Made by a program: the position numbers and the translations under genes. A DNA stretch of 64,000 nt from Comamonas testosteroni (GTDB lineage: Bacteria; Pseudomonadota; Gammaproteobacteria; Burkholderiales; Burkholderiaceae_C): contig NZ_CP043568.1 in the NCBI RefSeq assembly GCF_014076415.1, forward strand, positions 2,542,001 to 2,606,000, read 5' to 3'. Of the stretch, positions 8,556 through 17,710 are shown piece by piece. The notes below the pieces were generated by a model. That model ran no database searches, was not told where the DNA came from, and worked only from the letters and a program-made list of their open reading frames with translations. Within the stretch, counting starts at the first letter, position 1, and every line of letters starts with the position of its first letter.

Positions 8556-9593
8556 TCACGCTATAGTAAGCCGCGCTTTGGCCAGCTTCGTGCCTGCTGC
8601 CAGAGCTTCCAACTTACGCCACGCCACGTCCCGCCCCATCGGTGCCAGACCGCAATTCGTGCATGGGAACAGTCGCTCCTTCGGTACGAACTCCAGCGCT
8701 CGGCCAATGGTGTCAGCAATTTCTTCGGGGGTCTCGACCACATCGCTGGCTACGTCGATCACACCGACCAACACGTCTTTACCTGCCAGCAGCTTCATCA
8801 GATCGGGCGGTACATGGGAGTGAATGCATTCCAGGCTCACTTGGTCGATGCTGCTGCGGGCAAGTGCTGGAAACACCGTCTCATACTGACGCCATTCTTC
8901 GCCCAGGGTGCTTTTCCAGTCTGTATTGGCCTTGATTCCATAGCCGTAGCAGATATGTACCGCCGTCGTGCAGCTCAAGCCCTGCACTGCACGCTCCAGC
9001 GCTTTCACGCCCCAGTCGGCAGCGTCCTTCATGTAGACATTGAAGGCAGGTTCGTCGAACTGGATGATGTCTACGCCATCAGCCTGAAGCGCCAGGGCCT
9101 CCTGGTTGAGCAACTCGGCAAAGGCGAAGGCCATCTTGACCCTTCCGTCAGCATCACCGCCGTAAAAGCGATCCGCCACAGTGTCCACGATGGTCATTGG
9201 ACCAGGTAGAGTGAATTTCAGCTTCTTCTTCGTGTGCGCGCGCGCCAACTGGGCTTCGAAGGCATGTACGCGGCCCTTCAGGGCCAGGGCTGACGTCACC
9301 TGCGGCACCATCGCGTCGTAGCGGTTGTCGCGGATGCCCATTTTCACCTTGTTCTCGAAGTCAATGCCCTCGACTTGTTCGAGGAAACCATGCACGAAAT
9401 GCTGGCGCGACTGCTCCCCGTCACACACGATATCCAGGCCTGCATCTTCCTGGGCCTTGATCCATAGCAGGGTTGCATCGGCCTTGGCTTGGCGAAGTGC
9501 ATCGCCTTCAGCCTTCCACTGGGGCCAGAGCTTGTTGGTTTCTGCCAGCCAGGCGGGTTTCGGCAGGCTGCCTGCGATGGAGGTTTCGAACAT
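8556..9593 (-). CDS. mesD: Folate-independent methionine synthase, MetE C-domain-like (MesD)
   Basis: 345 residues, the size of a single MetE C-terminal catalytic domain rather than the roughly 750-residue folate-dependent MetE. The start at 9593 (MFETSIAGSLPKPAWLAE) is preceded by AAAGGAA; the TTG at 9611 is unlikely. Zinc ligands of the MetE barrel are visible: HICYGYG (His-x-Cys), the Glu in SLECIHSHVPPDL, and Cys in CTNCGLAPMG. Proteins of this type adjacent to a DUF1852 gene are the MesD family, which makes methionine from homocysteine without folate or B12 and needs oxygen and MesX. The family call rests on size and the neighbouring mesX. It lies 98 bases downstream of mesX on the same strand. 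Confidence 0.88.
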   Translation of the reverse strand: MFETSIAGSLPKPAWLAETNKLWPQWKAEGDALRQAKADATLLWIKAQEDAGLDIVCDGEQSRQHFVHGFLEQVEGIDFENKVKMGIRDNRYDAMVPQVTSALALKGRVHAFEAQLARAHTKKKLKFTLPGPMTIVDTVADRFYGGDADGRVKMAFAFAELLNQEALALQADGVDIIQFDEPAFNVYMKDAADWGVKALERAVQGLSCTTAVHICYGYGIKANTDWKSTLGEEWRQYETVFPALARSSIDQVSLECIHSHVPPDLMKLLAGKDVLVGVIDVASDVVETPEEIADTIGRALEFVPKERLFPCTNCGLAPMGRDVAWRKLEALAAGTKLAKARLTIA

Positions 9594-9691
9594 CAGAGAA
9601 ATTCCTTTCAAACAAAATTGGGGGAGCCCAGGTGCTGCTTGCCTGGGTAGCCATGGGATGCAATGAAGCTGCTAGTGCCTGCGCAGGTCAC

Positions 9692-10675
9692 TCAGATCGC
9701 GAAATCGGTAGCCCACTGTTCAAGCACATTCTTGTAGGGCTTGATGAAGTGCTCTTCCGTGAATTTCCCCTGCTTGACAGCCAACTGGCTGCGCTCTTCC
9801 CGGTCATAGACAATCTGCGTTAACGAATAGTCTTGGTGCTTCAAGCTCGGTTGATAGAGCTTTCCAGCAGCAGAGTTGGCGTTGTAAATCTCGGGCCGGT
9901 AGATCTTCTGAAAGGTTTCCATGGTGCTGATCGTGCCGATCAGCTCGAGGTTCGTGTAGTCGTTCAGCAGGTCACCGTAGAAGTAGAAAGCGAAGGGAGC
10001 AACGCTGTCGGGCGGCATGAAAAAGCGCACCTGCATCCCCATCTTGGCGAAATATTGGTCCGTCGATGACAGCTCGTTCTGTTGGTACTCAATGCCAAGT
10101 ACCGGGTGCAGATTTCCTGTCCGTTGATAGGTCTTGCTGGTCGAGGCGCTGATGCAGATGACCGGCGTCTTGTTGAAGCGCTCCTTGTAGGTGCGTGAGT
10201 TGACAAAGTGCTTGAACAGCTTGCCATGCAGGTCGCCAAAATTGTCCGGGGTTCTGAAATCAGTCCGGTTGAGGTTGTACTCAGGAAGCAGAACGCTAAA
10301 GTCGTAATCGCGCACATAAGATGAGAAGCTGTTCCCAACAATGCCGTCGATGCGCTTGTTCGTCGTCTTGTCGAGAATGCTGGGCTTCAGGATCTCAATC
10401 AATGGAAAAGTTGCATCGCAGCTCTTGCCATTCAGGTACATCTCAACGGAGATGATCTCAAGCCCGACGGCGTAGCGATCTCCTGCCGGATTGTCCCAAT
10501 GGGCCAAGTCATTGAAGCGCTTGTCAATCATCTTCAACGTGTTGCGCAGGTTTTGCTGACGACTTATTCCGCGGGCTAGGTTGGCGAAATTGGTGGTCAA
10601 ACGCGTGCTGTCCGCTGGGTGGTAGTTTTCATCGAAGCTGATGCTCTTGAGCTCAAAAGTAAGTTCGGTGTTCAT
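9692..10675 (-). CDS. mesX: DUF1852 protein, partner of MesD (MesX)
   Basis: 327 residues, cytoplasmic, no signal or membrane segment. Recognisable features of DUF1852 are the N-terminus MNTELTFELKSISFDENYHP, the segment TTNFANLARGISRQQNLRNT, and the tail KPYKNVLEQWATDFAI. In species where it was studied genetically, this protein is required together with MesD for B12- and folate-independent methionine synthesis; its chemistry is not settled, and a role in generating the methyl donor with oxygen has been proposed. Here it directly precedes mesD and follows an FMN reductase gene, suggesting a three-gene unit. Confidence 0.88.
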   Translation of the reverse strand: MNTELTFELKSISFDENYHPADSTRLTTNFANLARGISRQQNLRNTLKMIDKRFNDLAHWDNPAGDRYAVGLEIISVEMYLNGKSCDATFPLIEILKPSILDKTTNKRIDGIVGNSFSSYVRDYDFSVLLPEYNLNRTDFRTPDNFGDLHGKLFKHFVNSRTYKERFNKTPVICISASTSKTYQRTGNLHPVLGIEYQQNELSSTDQYFAKMGMQVRFFMPPDSVAPFAFYFYGDLLNDYTNLELIGTISTMETFQKIYRPEIYNANSAAGKLYQPSLKHQDYSLTQIVYDREERSQLAVKQGKFTEEHFIKPYKNVLEQWATDFAI

Positions 10676-10721
10676 GGCGATCCAGTGATTAAATTTTCTA
10701 AGAGAACAGACGATTCTTGTT

Positions 10722-11303
10722 TCAGGCGACGAGCAGTTCTTCGGCCAGAGAGGATTGGCCGCGTTGCGCCAATTGCAACAACGGCAATGCCCGTTGAACC
10801 GCCAGTCTGGCCCGCTCGATCAAGGCCTCATCCCGAAGTTGGTAGTCCACAAAATCCTTGTCGGTTGCATAAACACCCAACGGCAAGGTGCGCGCCTGAA
10901 AGAAGCTAAACAATGGTCGCAGTTGGTGGTCGATGACCAGGGAGTGCCGTTCACTGCCGCCGGCGGCAGCCAACAAGATGGGCTTGTCGATCAGAGCATC
11001 CTGATGAATAAAGTCAAAGAAGTGCTTGAATAGTCCCGTGTAGGAGCCGCGATAAACAGGGGTTGCCACTATCAGAACATCAGCTCGCTCGACGGCTGTC
11101 AATTGCTGCTCCACTGCGTCGGGTAGTTGTGAGCGCCAGACAGCACCAGCCAACTGAGGTGCGATCTGTCCAATTTCAATCAGGCTTTGCTGACACGGGA
11201 CTTCGACGGAGATCAGGCCCAATAGATGCTCCGCCAGCACTGTGGATTTAGAAGGATGTTGCAGCCCGCCGGAGAGCGCTACTACATGGAGTGGATTTGT
11301 CAT
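10722..11303 (-). CDS. NADPH-dependent FMN reductase, MsuE/SsuE type
   Basis: 193 residues from the ATG at 11303 (MTNPLHVVALSGGLQHPSKS). Flavodoxin-like fold signatures: the N-terminal GGLQHPSKST phosphate loop, LIVATPVYRGSYTGLFKHFF, and PILLAAAGGSERHSLVIDH. This is the pattern of the MsuE/SsuE reductases that supply reduced FMN to two-component monooxygenases. It starts the mesX-mesD run (47 bases upstream of mesX) and no monooxygenase is nearby. A plausible but unproven idea is that it serves the oxygen-dependent MesD/MesX reaction. Classical sulfonate-utilisation genes are absent. Confidence 0.85.
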   Translation of the reverse strand: MTNPLHVVALSGGLQHPSKSTVLAEHLLGLISVEVPCQQSLIEIGQIAPQLAGAVWRSQLPDAVEQQLTAVERADVLIVATPVYRGSYTGLFKHFFDFIHQDALIDKPILLAAAGGSERHSLVIDHQLRPLFSFFQARTLPLGVYATDKDFVDYQLRDEALIERARLAVQRALPLLQLAQRGQSSLAEELLVA

Positions 11304-11434
11304 TTTTACTTTCAAAGATACGTATACAGGACACCGCGATCTCACCAATTGCACCCGAGCAGCAATAGGGCCTTGACTTCGAGGCAGGCTTAATGCTTGT
11401 CACATTGGATGCAGATGCTAATGATGGTTATCAA

Positions 11435-11457
11435 TGAAGTAAAATGGTCTTATTTCA
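11435..11457. promoter_or_regulatory. Candidate LysR/MetR-type operator dyad
   Basis: The interrupted dyad TGAAGTAA-N7-TTATTTCA lies 25 bases upstream of the LysR gene and about 130 bases upstream of the FMN reductase start, inside the divergent promoter region. Seven of eight arm positions pair. The TGAA/TTCA ends resemble the MetR box. Assignment is by position and symmetry only. Confidence 0.5.
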
Positions 11458-11481
11458 CATATCCATGAGGTTTGCTCATAA

Positions 11482-12366
11482 ATGATTGAGCGCATTCATC
11501 TAACTATCGTCCGGGAAGTAGAAAAGCAGGGATCTTTGACTGCGGCAGCAGATGTGCTTTGTGTCACGCAATCCGCTCTGAGCCACAGCATCAAAAAGCT
11601 GGAGGGTCAACTAGGCTTGGATATCTGGCTACGCGAAGGCCGTAACTTGCGTCTCACGCAGGCTGGTCAGTACCTCCTGGCGGTTGCCAATCGCGTGATA
11701 CCGCAGCTTGATCTGGCTGAGTCGCGGCTCCAGCAGTTCGCGCAAGGCGAACGCGGTAATTTGCGTATCGGTATGGAGTGCCATCCTTGCTATCAATGGC
11801 TGCTGAAAATCGTCTCTCCCTATCTGACTGAATGGCCTGATGTGGAAGTTGATGTGAAGCAGAAGTTCCAGTTTGGAGGCATTGGCGCGCTGTTTGGTTA
11901 TGAAATTGATCTGCTGGTGACGCCTGACCCGCTTCATAAGCCTGGGTTGGAGTTTGTGCCAGTGTTCGATTACGAGCAGGTACTGGTCGTGTCCAAACAG
12001 CATCAGTTGGCCCAGGCGGAGCATGTATTGCCCAGGCACCTCAGCGATCAGATTCTCATTACTTATCCGGTAGCGACTGACCGCCTGGATATCTATAACC
12101 AATTTTTGTTGCCTGCGGGTATTGCGCCGCGTCGCCACAAGACGATTGAGACCACAGACATCATGTTGCAGATGGTAGCCAGCGGACGCGGCGTGGCTGC
12201 GTTACCGCGCTGGCTTGCTCAGGAGTATGCTGAGAAGATGTCGGTTGTGCCTGTGCGTCTAGGAAAAAAAGGAATTGCAAAGCAAATCCACCTCGGTGCT
12301 CGCAAGGTGGATCTGGATACAGACTATCTGCAAGCTTTTATTGCGTTGGCGCGTAAACCTTTGTGA
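11482..12366 (+). CDS. LysR-family regulator, MetR-like
   Basis: 294 residues. N-terminal winged HTH (EKQGSLTAAADVLCVTQSAL then SHSIKKLEGQLGLDIWLREG) and a LysR substrate-binding domain from about residue 90. MetR-like features are the short N-terminus MIERIHLTIVREVEKQGSLT and the segment LRIGMECHPCYQWL, where homocysteine-responsive MetR proteins carry the same Cys-x-x-Cys-like patch. It is divergent from the FMN reductase-mesX-mesD genes with an operator-like dyad between, so it probably activates methionine synthesis in response to homocysteine. Specificity is inferred, not demonstrated. Confidence 0.85.
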   Translation: MIERIHLTIVREVEKQGSLTAAADVLCVTQSALSHSIKKLEGQLGLDIWLREGRNLRLTQAGQYLLAVANRVIPQLDLAESRLQQFAQGERGNLRIGMECHPCYQWLLKIVSPYLTEWPDVEVDVKQKFQFGGIGALFGYEIDLLVTPDPLHKPGLEFVPVFDYEQVLVVSKQHQLAQAEHVLPRHLSDQILITYPVATDRLDIYNQFLLPAGIAPRRHKTIETTDIMLQMVASGRGVAALPRWLAQEYAEKMSVVPVRLGKKGIAKQIHLGARKVDLDTDYLQAFIALARKPL

Positions 12367-13764
12367 GTTTTTGAGTCTTATCGGTGCTTCTTTTCCTGAG
12401 CATCCCACAAGTCATTGTTCACCAAACGCTGACGTTCTAGGAGGGGTTCGACGCTGGTAGGACCTTGGCCTACCTTGTGCTCATCGTGCAGCAGGGGCAG
12501 GCAGATTGACATATCAGTGACAGCGCTTTGCAGGGCAGCATTAGCATGGAACATGACACCGAAGCTCAGCGACGTCATTAAGGATGGGGGTCTTACTGCC
12601 GACCACCAGCTTCATGAGCTTGGGCACCTTGGTGCAACCGCTGCATTGCAGTAGTCAGGTAGGTGCGTCGAGTGGCTCCGGCGTTGTGGATGCAACCGAT
12701 CGATGCAACGCATGCGTTAATCATCTCAGCCGGGGTTCTGTACCCAAAGTTTTCCTAGGTGCGCGCCGAAGAAAAAGTACCAAGACACCAATCTAAGCAA
12801 GCCACCATTACCGATCATCGTGATCCGGTCGCGTTGCGTGAATACTTTGGTTTTATGACGCGCTTTTTCATTGCGTCGTAACTACCTATTCAAGTAACCT
12901 GACCAGTCGGTATCTACCTTGAGTGGCCGTTTGAACTTCGCCCATCTATGCCTCTAAGCAGCGACACATGTCGCTGCCATTCAGCCTCATACCGCCCTTA
13001 TTGACGGCCATCAGATTGCAACAGGTCAGTGGTCGGATGAGGTCCCTGACACTGCCCGGGCTTTGGGAGTAGGTGGGCTTGGCACTTAGGCATCCCAATG
13101 CCGAGTATCGTTGAATACATGCACAACCATACTTGCTGAGCAAGCGAGGTGTGGATGGGATGTAACGTTTTTGATCGATTTTTCCTATATTAATTTGTAC
13201 GAGCTGAAAACAGCTCCGCCGCGCTTCACGCCGCCGGAATGCTGAGTGATGACCTTGCCATTGCAAGGCTCGCTTGACGCAGCAGATGGATAACTTGCTC
13301 CTTGCGCCGAACGACAATCCGGGCTTTGGGCAAACTGGTCACAATTGTGGCCAGCGAACTGCCAAGTACCGCCGCAGACGACGCCTATGCGCCAGGACTG
13401 CGGGGATATGCAGGTGCTGGGGGAAAGCGTTGAGATACCTGCAACGGCGGCGAAGCAAGCACCGTGACGTGAAAGGCTTGCGGGTAGTGCGGCTCCATAC
13501 GTTCAGCCAATCTTGAAGGTCTAGCCTAGTCTTCCTAGGAGGCTAGGCTATGCCCACCAACGTTCAGTTCAGGGTAGAGAGACTCAAGGGAGGGAATCCA
13601 AGCTCTGAGTAGCTCCACGGGCATAGCCATGGATTCGCTGGATAGGAATGCATCATCTACAAAGAAGGGAGTTTTGGAAGATCAGAGCGTGAATTCAACG
13701 TGGAATTCTCATCAGCAGCCTGATTGATCAGCCAACTTTGCAATCCTAGCTAAGTCGATGAACC
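12367..13764. other. 1.4 kb without a supportable gene
   Basis: Short frames exist on both strands but none has a convincing start, codon pattern or known domain. The sequence reads like decayed mobile DNA; I could not assign a family. The only clear structure is the hairpin at 13522-13550. Confidence 0.5.
13522..13550. repeat. Inverted repeat / hairpin
   Basis: Arms TAGCCTAG (13522-13529) and CTAGGCTA (13543-13550) are perfectly complementary and the inner bases can extend the stem with a bulge. There is no T-run after it on either strand, so a simple intrinsic terminator is unlikely. Confidence 0.5.
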
Positions 13765-14823
13765 CTATGATGTTGGCACTAGCTCACGCAGTTGTGCATC
13801 ATGGCGGATGCTCCACTTGGTGTTGACTTCGAATGTGCTTTCTCGTTCTGCATCTCCCAGGACCAGAGGTTGGATATTCTTCCTTCGCGATTGGAGCCAT
13901 GCATACACAATCTGAGACAGGCTCGTCAATCGTAGATGATCCAAGATGAATCCGAGTCGTTGTGCCACAGGGACTTGGTGTATCGCATCTAGAGCCTGTT
14001 TCAGTGCTCGCTGGTTCAGGCTGGGTGCGAAATCTCTTGTGATACGAGTTATGTACTCAATTCCCCCTACATCTGCCTGATGACGTATGAGATCCAAGAG
14101 TGTGGCCTCCCTGGTACTGACTCGCCAAGGCGCGACGCCTGCATTCACTGTGGTTGTTGGGGTTTCGGCGACGGATCCTTTGCTGAAGAACCTCACCTTG
14201 AGTGAGCCTGGAGTTAATGGTTGGCGTGGGCAAGCGACCATCACTTGAGTTTCTTGGAGCGCAAAATTGGACGACCCCCAATAGCGCGCCGCAGACAATA
14301 GGGCCACGTAGTAGCTGGGCTCGATTCGCCTGAGGCAGTCGTCGATCCACCAAGTGACAGGCGGAGCACCATAGTGTGCTTGTTCAGCCGGCACAATAAG
14401 GTAGCCCGCTGGTCGTCGTGTGGCTAAGGTGATCAGCCCTTCCTGAGCGAGTCGGTAGAGGGCTTTCTTCACTCTAATGCTGTCGCCGTCTTGGCCTACG
14501 AGTCTGCCGAATTCTTCTGGCTCGAAAAAGTAACGGGCTGCCGATTGAATCTTCCTGATGGCCGCTTTCGCGGTGAGGGGTTCAGACCAAGAATCCTTGG
14601 AGCTCTCGGTATGAATTTTTTGCATGGTTGCTAAGGGCACGTTCTGAAGGCACAGCCCAATCCGCTGATTCCGACGGCTGAGCTCGATCAGAAGAGACAA
14701 GTTGTGGGCTATTGGTGGTGAGGATTCTTGGTAACTTGACCTAACGCATCGTAGGGCGGTCTCGATCAAATGCCGCCTATCCTGGGTCTCCGCCTGCATA
14801 AATCTCTCATACCTAGCCTTCAA
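13765..14823 (-). CDS. AbiEi-type antitoxin-like protein (orphan)
   Basis: 352 residues, cytoplasmic. The central part has a winged-HTH-like segment (FGRLVGQDGDSIRVKKALYR then LAQEGLITLATRRPAGYLIV) followed by the type IV antitoxin signature region PSYYVALLSAARYWGSSNFA and ALQETQVMVACPR. This order, with a wing ending in a GYL/YLIVP strand and the YYVAL-SAA--WG core, matches AbiEi antitoxins, which repress their operon and neutralise the AbiEii nucleotidyltransferase. The usual partner should overlap the 3' end, on the low-coordinate side, but no nucleotidyltransferase frame is visible in the following 1.4 kb. The N-terminal 90 residues are longer than in minimal AbiEi. Either the toxin was lost or the protein has another role. 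Confidence 0.65.
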   Translation of the reverse strand: MKARYERFMQAETQDRRHLIETALRCVRSSYQESSPPIAHNLSLLIELSRRNQRIGLCLQNVPLATMQKIHTESSKDSWSEPLTAKAAIRKIQSAARYFFEPEEFGRLVGQDGDSIRVKKALYRLAQEGLITLATRRPAGYLIVPAEQAHYGAPPVTWWIDDCLRRIEPSYYVALLSAARYWGSSNFALQETQVMVACPRQPLTPGSLKVRFFSKGSVAETPTTTVNAGVAPWRVSTREATLLDLIRHQADVGGIEYITRITRDFAPSLNQRALKQALDAIHQVPVAQRLGFILDHLRLTSLSQIVYAWLQSRRKNIQPLVLGDAERESTFEVNTKWSIRHDAQLRELVPTS

Positions 14824-14925
14824 ATTCGAAGCAGATGAAGGACCTTAAATGCTCGCCATCGTACCTACGATAGTCTGTCAGTTTGAGGCGCTTGAGCGCT
14901 AGAGTGGCAAGATAAAGATGAACGC

Positions 14926-15867
14926 CTACCGAAGTGCATTGACTTCGGCGGACAGTATGTTGCTTCGAGCTTCAGCCACTTTGTATGCCTCGATAAGTCT
15001 GTTGAAGAGCGCAGAAAGCTCCTGAGATAACTTGACAGTCGCTTCATCCACTACTTGCACCTGTTGGCATTGGGAAACGTATTCCGGCGCCAGTGGTCCG
15101 TTAGGATCCAGCTGATTGCATAGCTCTTTTGCCTGTGCAAGGCTTCGGACCACCTGGTCCCTGGCAGCGTTGGCACTTGAGATCGAGTTTTCTACTTTTA
15201 GCTGGGTGCCGTTTAGATCCTTCGAGACCAGCCGGTCCATGGCATTAATGACCTGGATTCTTGCCACGCTGTTGGGCAAGGATCGAGCATGCACAGCCAT
15301 CTTTTCCTGCTTGGCAAGCACGGCGCTGTAATGGGCGGGGATCTTGCTCAGGGCGGTCAGCGTATCGGTGCCTCTGATCTGGAATTCTCGAGCACGGTTA
15401 AGGGCTGCGTTTATGTTGCTCAAGCCAGACTTGGCACGCGCGGCGTCGCCAGCTTTCTTTGCGCGGGCAGTAAGCTCGGAGATCACCGCTTGCTCTTCGC
15501 GCTCGGACGATGCAATCAGACTACTTTGAAGACCCTCGCCGCCCGCAAACTGGATGCCCGTGTTTGTTCTAGTCCCGGAGAATGCGAGAGTCCCGCCTTC
15601 AAGCCAATGTCGATCAATCCGGCCTACAACTTGGTTACCATGGGCCGCCCCTGATACAGGGGCATCAAGAATGATCTTTGTGTCGGATTCCGAGACAGAT
15701 ATCTGTCGATGTCGCCCAAAAATGCTTCCCTCTTTCGTCTCCATCAGTTGCAGGGATGTGTAGTCGTTATTGTTTCCTTGCCCTAGGTACAGGCCCGACC
15801 AACTGGCAGCCATCGCTGGAGCTGCGGCACAAAGCAGTGAAACGATGGCGGATTTGAAGGGTGTCAT
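14926..15867 (-). CDS. Secreted coiled-coil protein of unknown function
   Basis: 313 residues starting MTPFKSAIVSLLCAAAPAMA, a clear signal peptide with AMA-A cleavage, so exported to the periplasm or beyond. The first 100 mature residues are beta-rich (SGLYLGQGNNNDYTSLQLME, GTLAFSGTRTNTGIQF). The rest is Ala/Lys/Glu-rich helical sequence, probably coiled coil, with two Cys (ELCNQLDP and VSQCQQVQVV) able to form a disulfide. No membrane anchor or known domain is recognised. It is a stand-alone gene; the next gene on the same strand is the AbiEi-like gene about 100 bases on. Function unknown. Confidence 0.7.
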   Translation of the reverse strand: MTPFKSAIVSLLCAAAPAMAASWSGLYLGQGNNNDYTSLQLMETKEGSIFGRHRQISVSESDTKIILDAPVSGAAHGNQVVGRIDRHWLEGGTLAFSGTRTNTGIQFAGGEGLQSSLIASSEREEQAVISELTARAKKAGDAARAKSGLSNINAALNRAREFQIRGTDTLTALSKIPAHYSAVLAKQEKMAVHARSLPNSVARIQVINAMDRLVSKDLNGTQLKVENSISSANAARDQVVRSLAQAKELCNQLDPNGPLAPEYVSQCQQVQVVDEATVKLSQELSALFNRLIEAYKVAEARSNILSAEVNALR

Positions 15868-16437
15868 GAGTCAGTCGATCCAATGACGGATACAGATTGT
15901 TTCTAATCGTATCCTATCGAGAGGATTGCGTCACATCATGTTCCTGCTACTACATTCAGCAAGCTTATGGGCTCAATTGTCCAAGGTGCGAGCAGACAAA
16001 TCAGTCATCGCTGCAATTGCATACGCAAACAAGAATCAGGCACTCACAAACGCCTACTCCGGTTGAATTGACCACCCGAAACCGAATGATTTGACATGGA
16101 GCGTGTCTAGTGCGCCCCAAGCGCTGGATATAGACCAAACTCTTAGCCCCGTTCAAAGCCTAAGGAGTGCTATTACCGAGAATCAGAAAATGGTTCCATA
16201 GGGGAGTCATGTTGACAATGAAGATACTCTTGGATACATTTTGAATGCAGTTCAATCGAATTGCGGGCAAGTTGGCGCCTGCTAGTGCATTCGCCGGACT
16301 TTCCATGTCCGACAAGGCAAAGCCAGAGGTGCAGTACAAATCCACGGCTAGATGAACTCCTGGTGTTGATTTCCACCCAGAAGTGACCCACTAGCCCCCG
16401 GCGGGTCAGTTATGCGTGGAAATTAACAATCCACCGC
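15868..16437. other. Intergenic stretch without a supportable gene
   Basis: About 570 bases with only short frames lacking good starts. It probably contains the promoter of the secreted coiled-coil gene at its left end. Nothing else recognised. Confidence 0.5.
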
Positions 16438-16713
16438 CGCTTGAAGCCAGGAGCGCCGCTCGTTGTCATGCATCTGAGCTTTGATCAGGAGTCTGAACTA
16501 CGACGCGTCTGGCTTTCGCGCTACGCAGCATTTGCGGCCTCTTCGGGCGTAGACCCTGCAAAGGCTCAAGCAGGTGCACGAGCGGTAGGTGAGCGGCTCG
16601 AAATCCTGTCACCGATACAGGACGAAGAACTGATGCGCAAAGCCGGCTTTAAGAGCATTTCCTTGTTCTACGCAGCTTTTACGTTCCGTGGGTGGGTAGC
16701 CTATGCCTAGTAA
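16438..16713 (+). pseudogene. C-terminal fragment of a class I SAM-dependent methyltransferase
   Basis: The frame reads RRLKPGAPLVVMHLSF and ends LRKAGFKSISLFYAAF-type sequence with TFRGWVAYA. This is the pattern of the last third of small SAM methyltransferases (RVLKPGG-L strand, helices, then AGF---LFF-AL-FRGW). The SAM-binding N-terminal half is absent and the upstream sequence is unrelated, so it is a truncated gene. No plausible ribosome-binding site precedes the remaining frame. An attC-like half site follows 20 bases downstream, which may mean the gene was once an integron cassette. Confidence 0.65.
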
Positions 16714-16730
16714 TTGTCGCGGTTGGGGCT

Positions 16731-16757
16731 GCCTAACCAGTTGGTCAAGCCGACACC
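16731..16757 (+). other. attC-like integron recombination half site
   Basis: GCCTAAC fits the attC R'' consensus RYYYAAC, and the following bases (CAGTTGGTCAAGCCGACACC) resemble the R''-L'' half of well known attC sites such as those of aadA cassettes (TCAAGCCGACGCC). The matching L'-R' half ending GTTRRRY was not found in the next 150 bases. Treat as a possible remnant. Confidence 0.35.
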
Positions 16758-16960
16758 CACAAGTGGCGCTTGTGGGGGCTCTCCGTGCTCCGCACTCCGG
16801 CGCGTCTTATCGCAAGCGCTGAATGTCTGCTTCTTGATCCTACCAGCGGCGGCTCATGGCGGATCTGCGACTGTCGCTGACCGACCCGTTGCCGTCGTTT
16901 GAGCTTTGCTTGTCTACGTCTGCCGTGTAGTGTCAGGGGGGGCTATCTCACGTTGCTGTG

Positions 16961-16987
16961 AAAAAGTACTCCGATGGAGTGCTTTTT
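16961..16987 (-). terminator. Intrinsic terminator of azoR
   Basis: AAAAAGTACTCC and GGAGTGCTTTTT form a stem with one mismatch around a GAT loop, with T-rich ends on both strands. It lies 14 bases beyond the azoR stop codon on the minus strand. Confidence 0.8.
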
Positions 16988-17000
16988 GTTTGCGTTTCGC

Positions 17001-17600
17001 TCAGGCCGTAAGTTCGGCGATCTGCGCATGGGCGTTGGCCATGCCTTGTTCTACGCCATGCGGGCGGATGTCCATGCCTTCCGCGTAGACGAATTCCACC
17101 TCGTTGATGCCCATGAGGCCGAGCACCGAGCGCAGATAGGGCGTGACGGCGTCGGTCATCTGCCCCAGGTGAATGCCGCCGCGCGAGCTGAAGACTACGG
17201 CGCTGACGCCTTCCACCAGACCTATCGGATAGGTTTCCGTGTAACGGAAGGTCTCGCGGGCGCGGGCCACCAGGTCGAACCAGTTCTTCAGTGCCGTCGG
17301 CACGTTCAGGTTGTACATGGGAGCGCCGATCAGCAGTAGGTCGCTGGACTTGAGTTCGGCGATGAGTTGGTCGGACAGCGCCACCCCTTGCTGGATACGC
17401 TGGCTGGAGTTTTCGGCACCGCGCAGGGCGTGGAACAGCTCGTCGTCCAGCACAGGCAGGTTCATGCCGGGCAGGTCGTGCACCACCACTTCATCGACAT
17501 GGCCACGGGTCTTGCGCTCGGCGAGGAAGCTGTCGATAAGGTGGTTGGTCCTGGAATGGGTGCCGTTGATGCTGGACTGAAGAACGAGAATTTTGCTCAC
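17001..17600 (-). CDS. azoR: FMN-dependent NADH-azoreductase
   Basis: 199 residues, the usual length for AzoR. Flavodoxin-like fold with the FMN phosphate loop near SSINGTHSRTNHLIDSF, the segment LLIGAPMYNLNVPTALKNWF (hallmark of AzoR), and FSSRGGIHLG preceding the C-terminal helices. It reduces quinones and azo compounds using NADH as a cytoplasmic homodimer. It is divergent from a LysR-type gene at 17711, about 110 bases away, which is the usual arrangement for azoR regulation in this bacterial group. An intrinsic terminator follows. Confidence 0.93.
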   Translation of the reverse strand: MSKILVLQSSINGTHSRTNHLIDSFLAERKTRGHVDEVVVHDLPGMNLPVLDDELFHALRGAENSSQRIQQGVALSDQLIAELKSSDLLLIGAPMYNLNVPTALKNWFDLVARARETFRYTETYPIGLVEGVSAVVFSSRGGIHLGQMTDAVTPYLRSVLGLMGINEVEFVYAEGMDIRPHGVEQGMANAHAQIAELTA

Positions 17601-17710
17601 GGAAGTGCTCCATGCAGAGAAGTTTTATTGATGCATCAAGCTTATCAAGATCTTTTTGTCGCCGATGGTGATAGTATTTCCCGTAATTGGTTCCAAAAAA
17701 GATTCAATAC

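Noticed and set aside
12378..12578. 66-codon minus-strand frame after the LysR gene
   Set aside because: No start context or family resemblance; probably decayed DNA.
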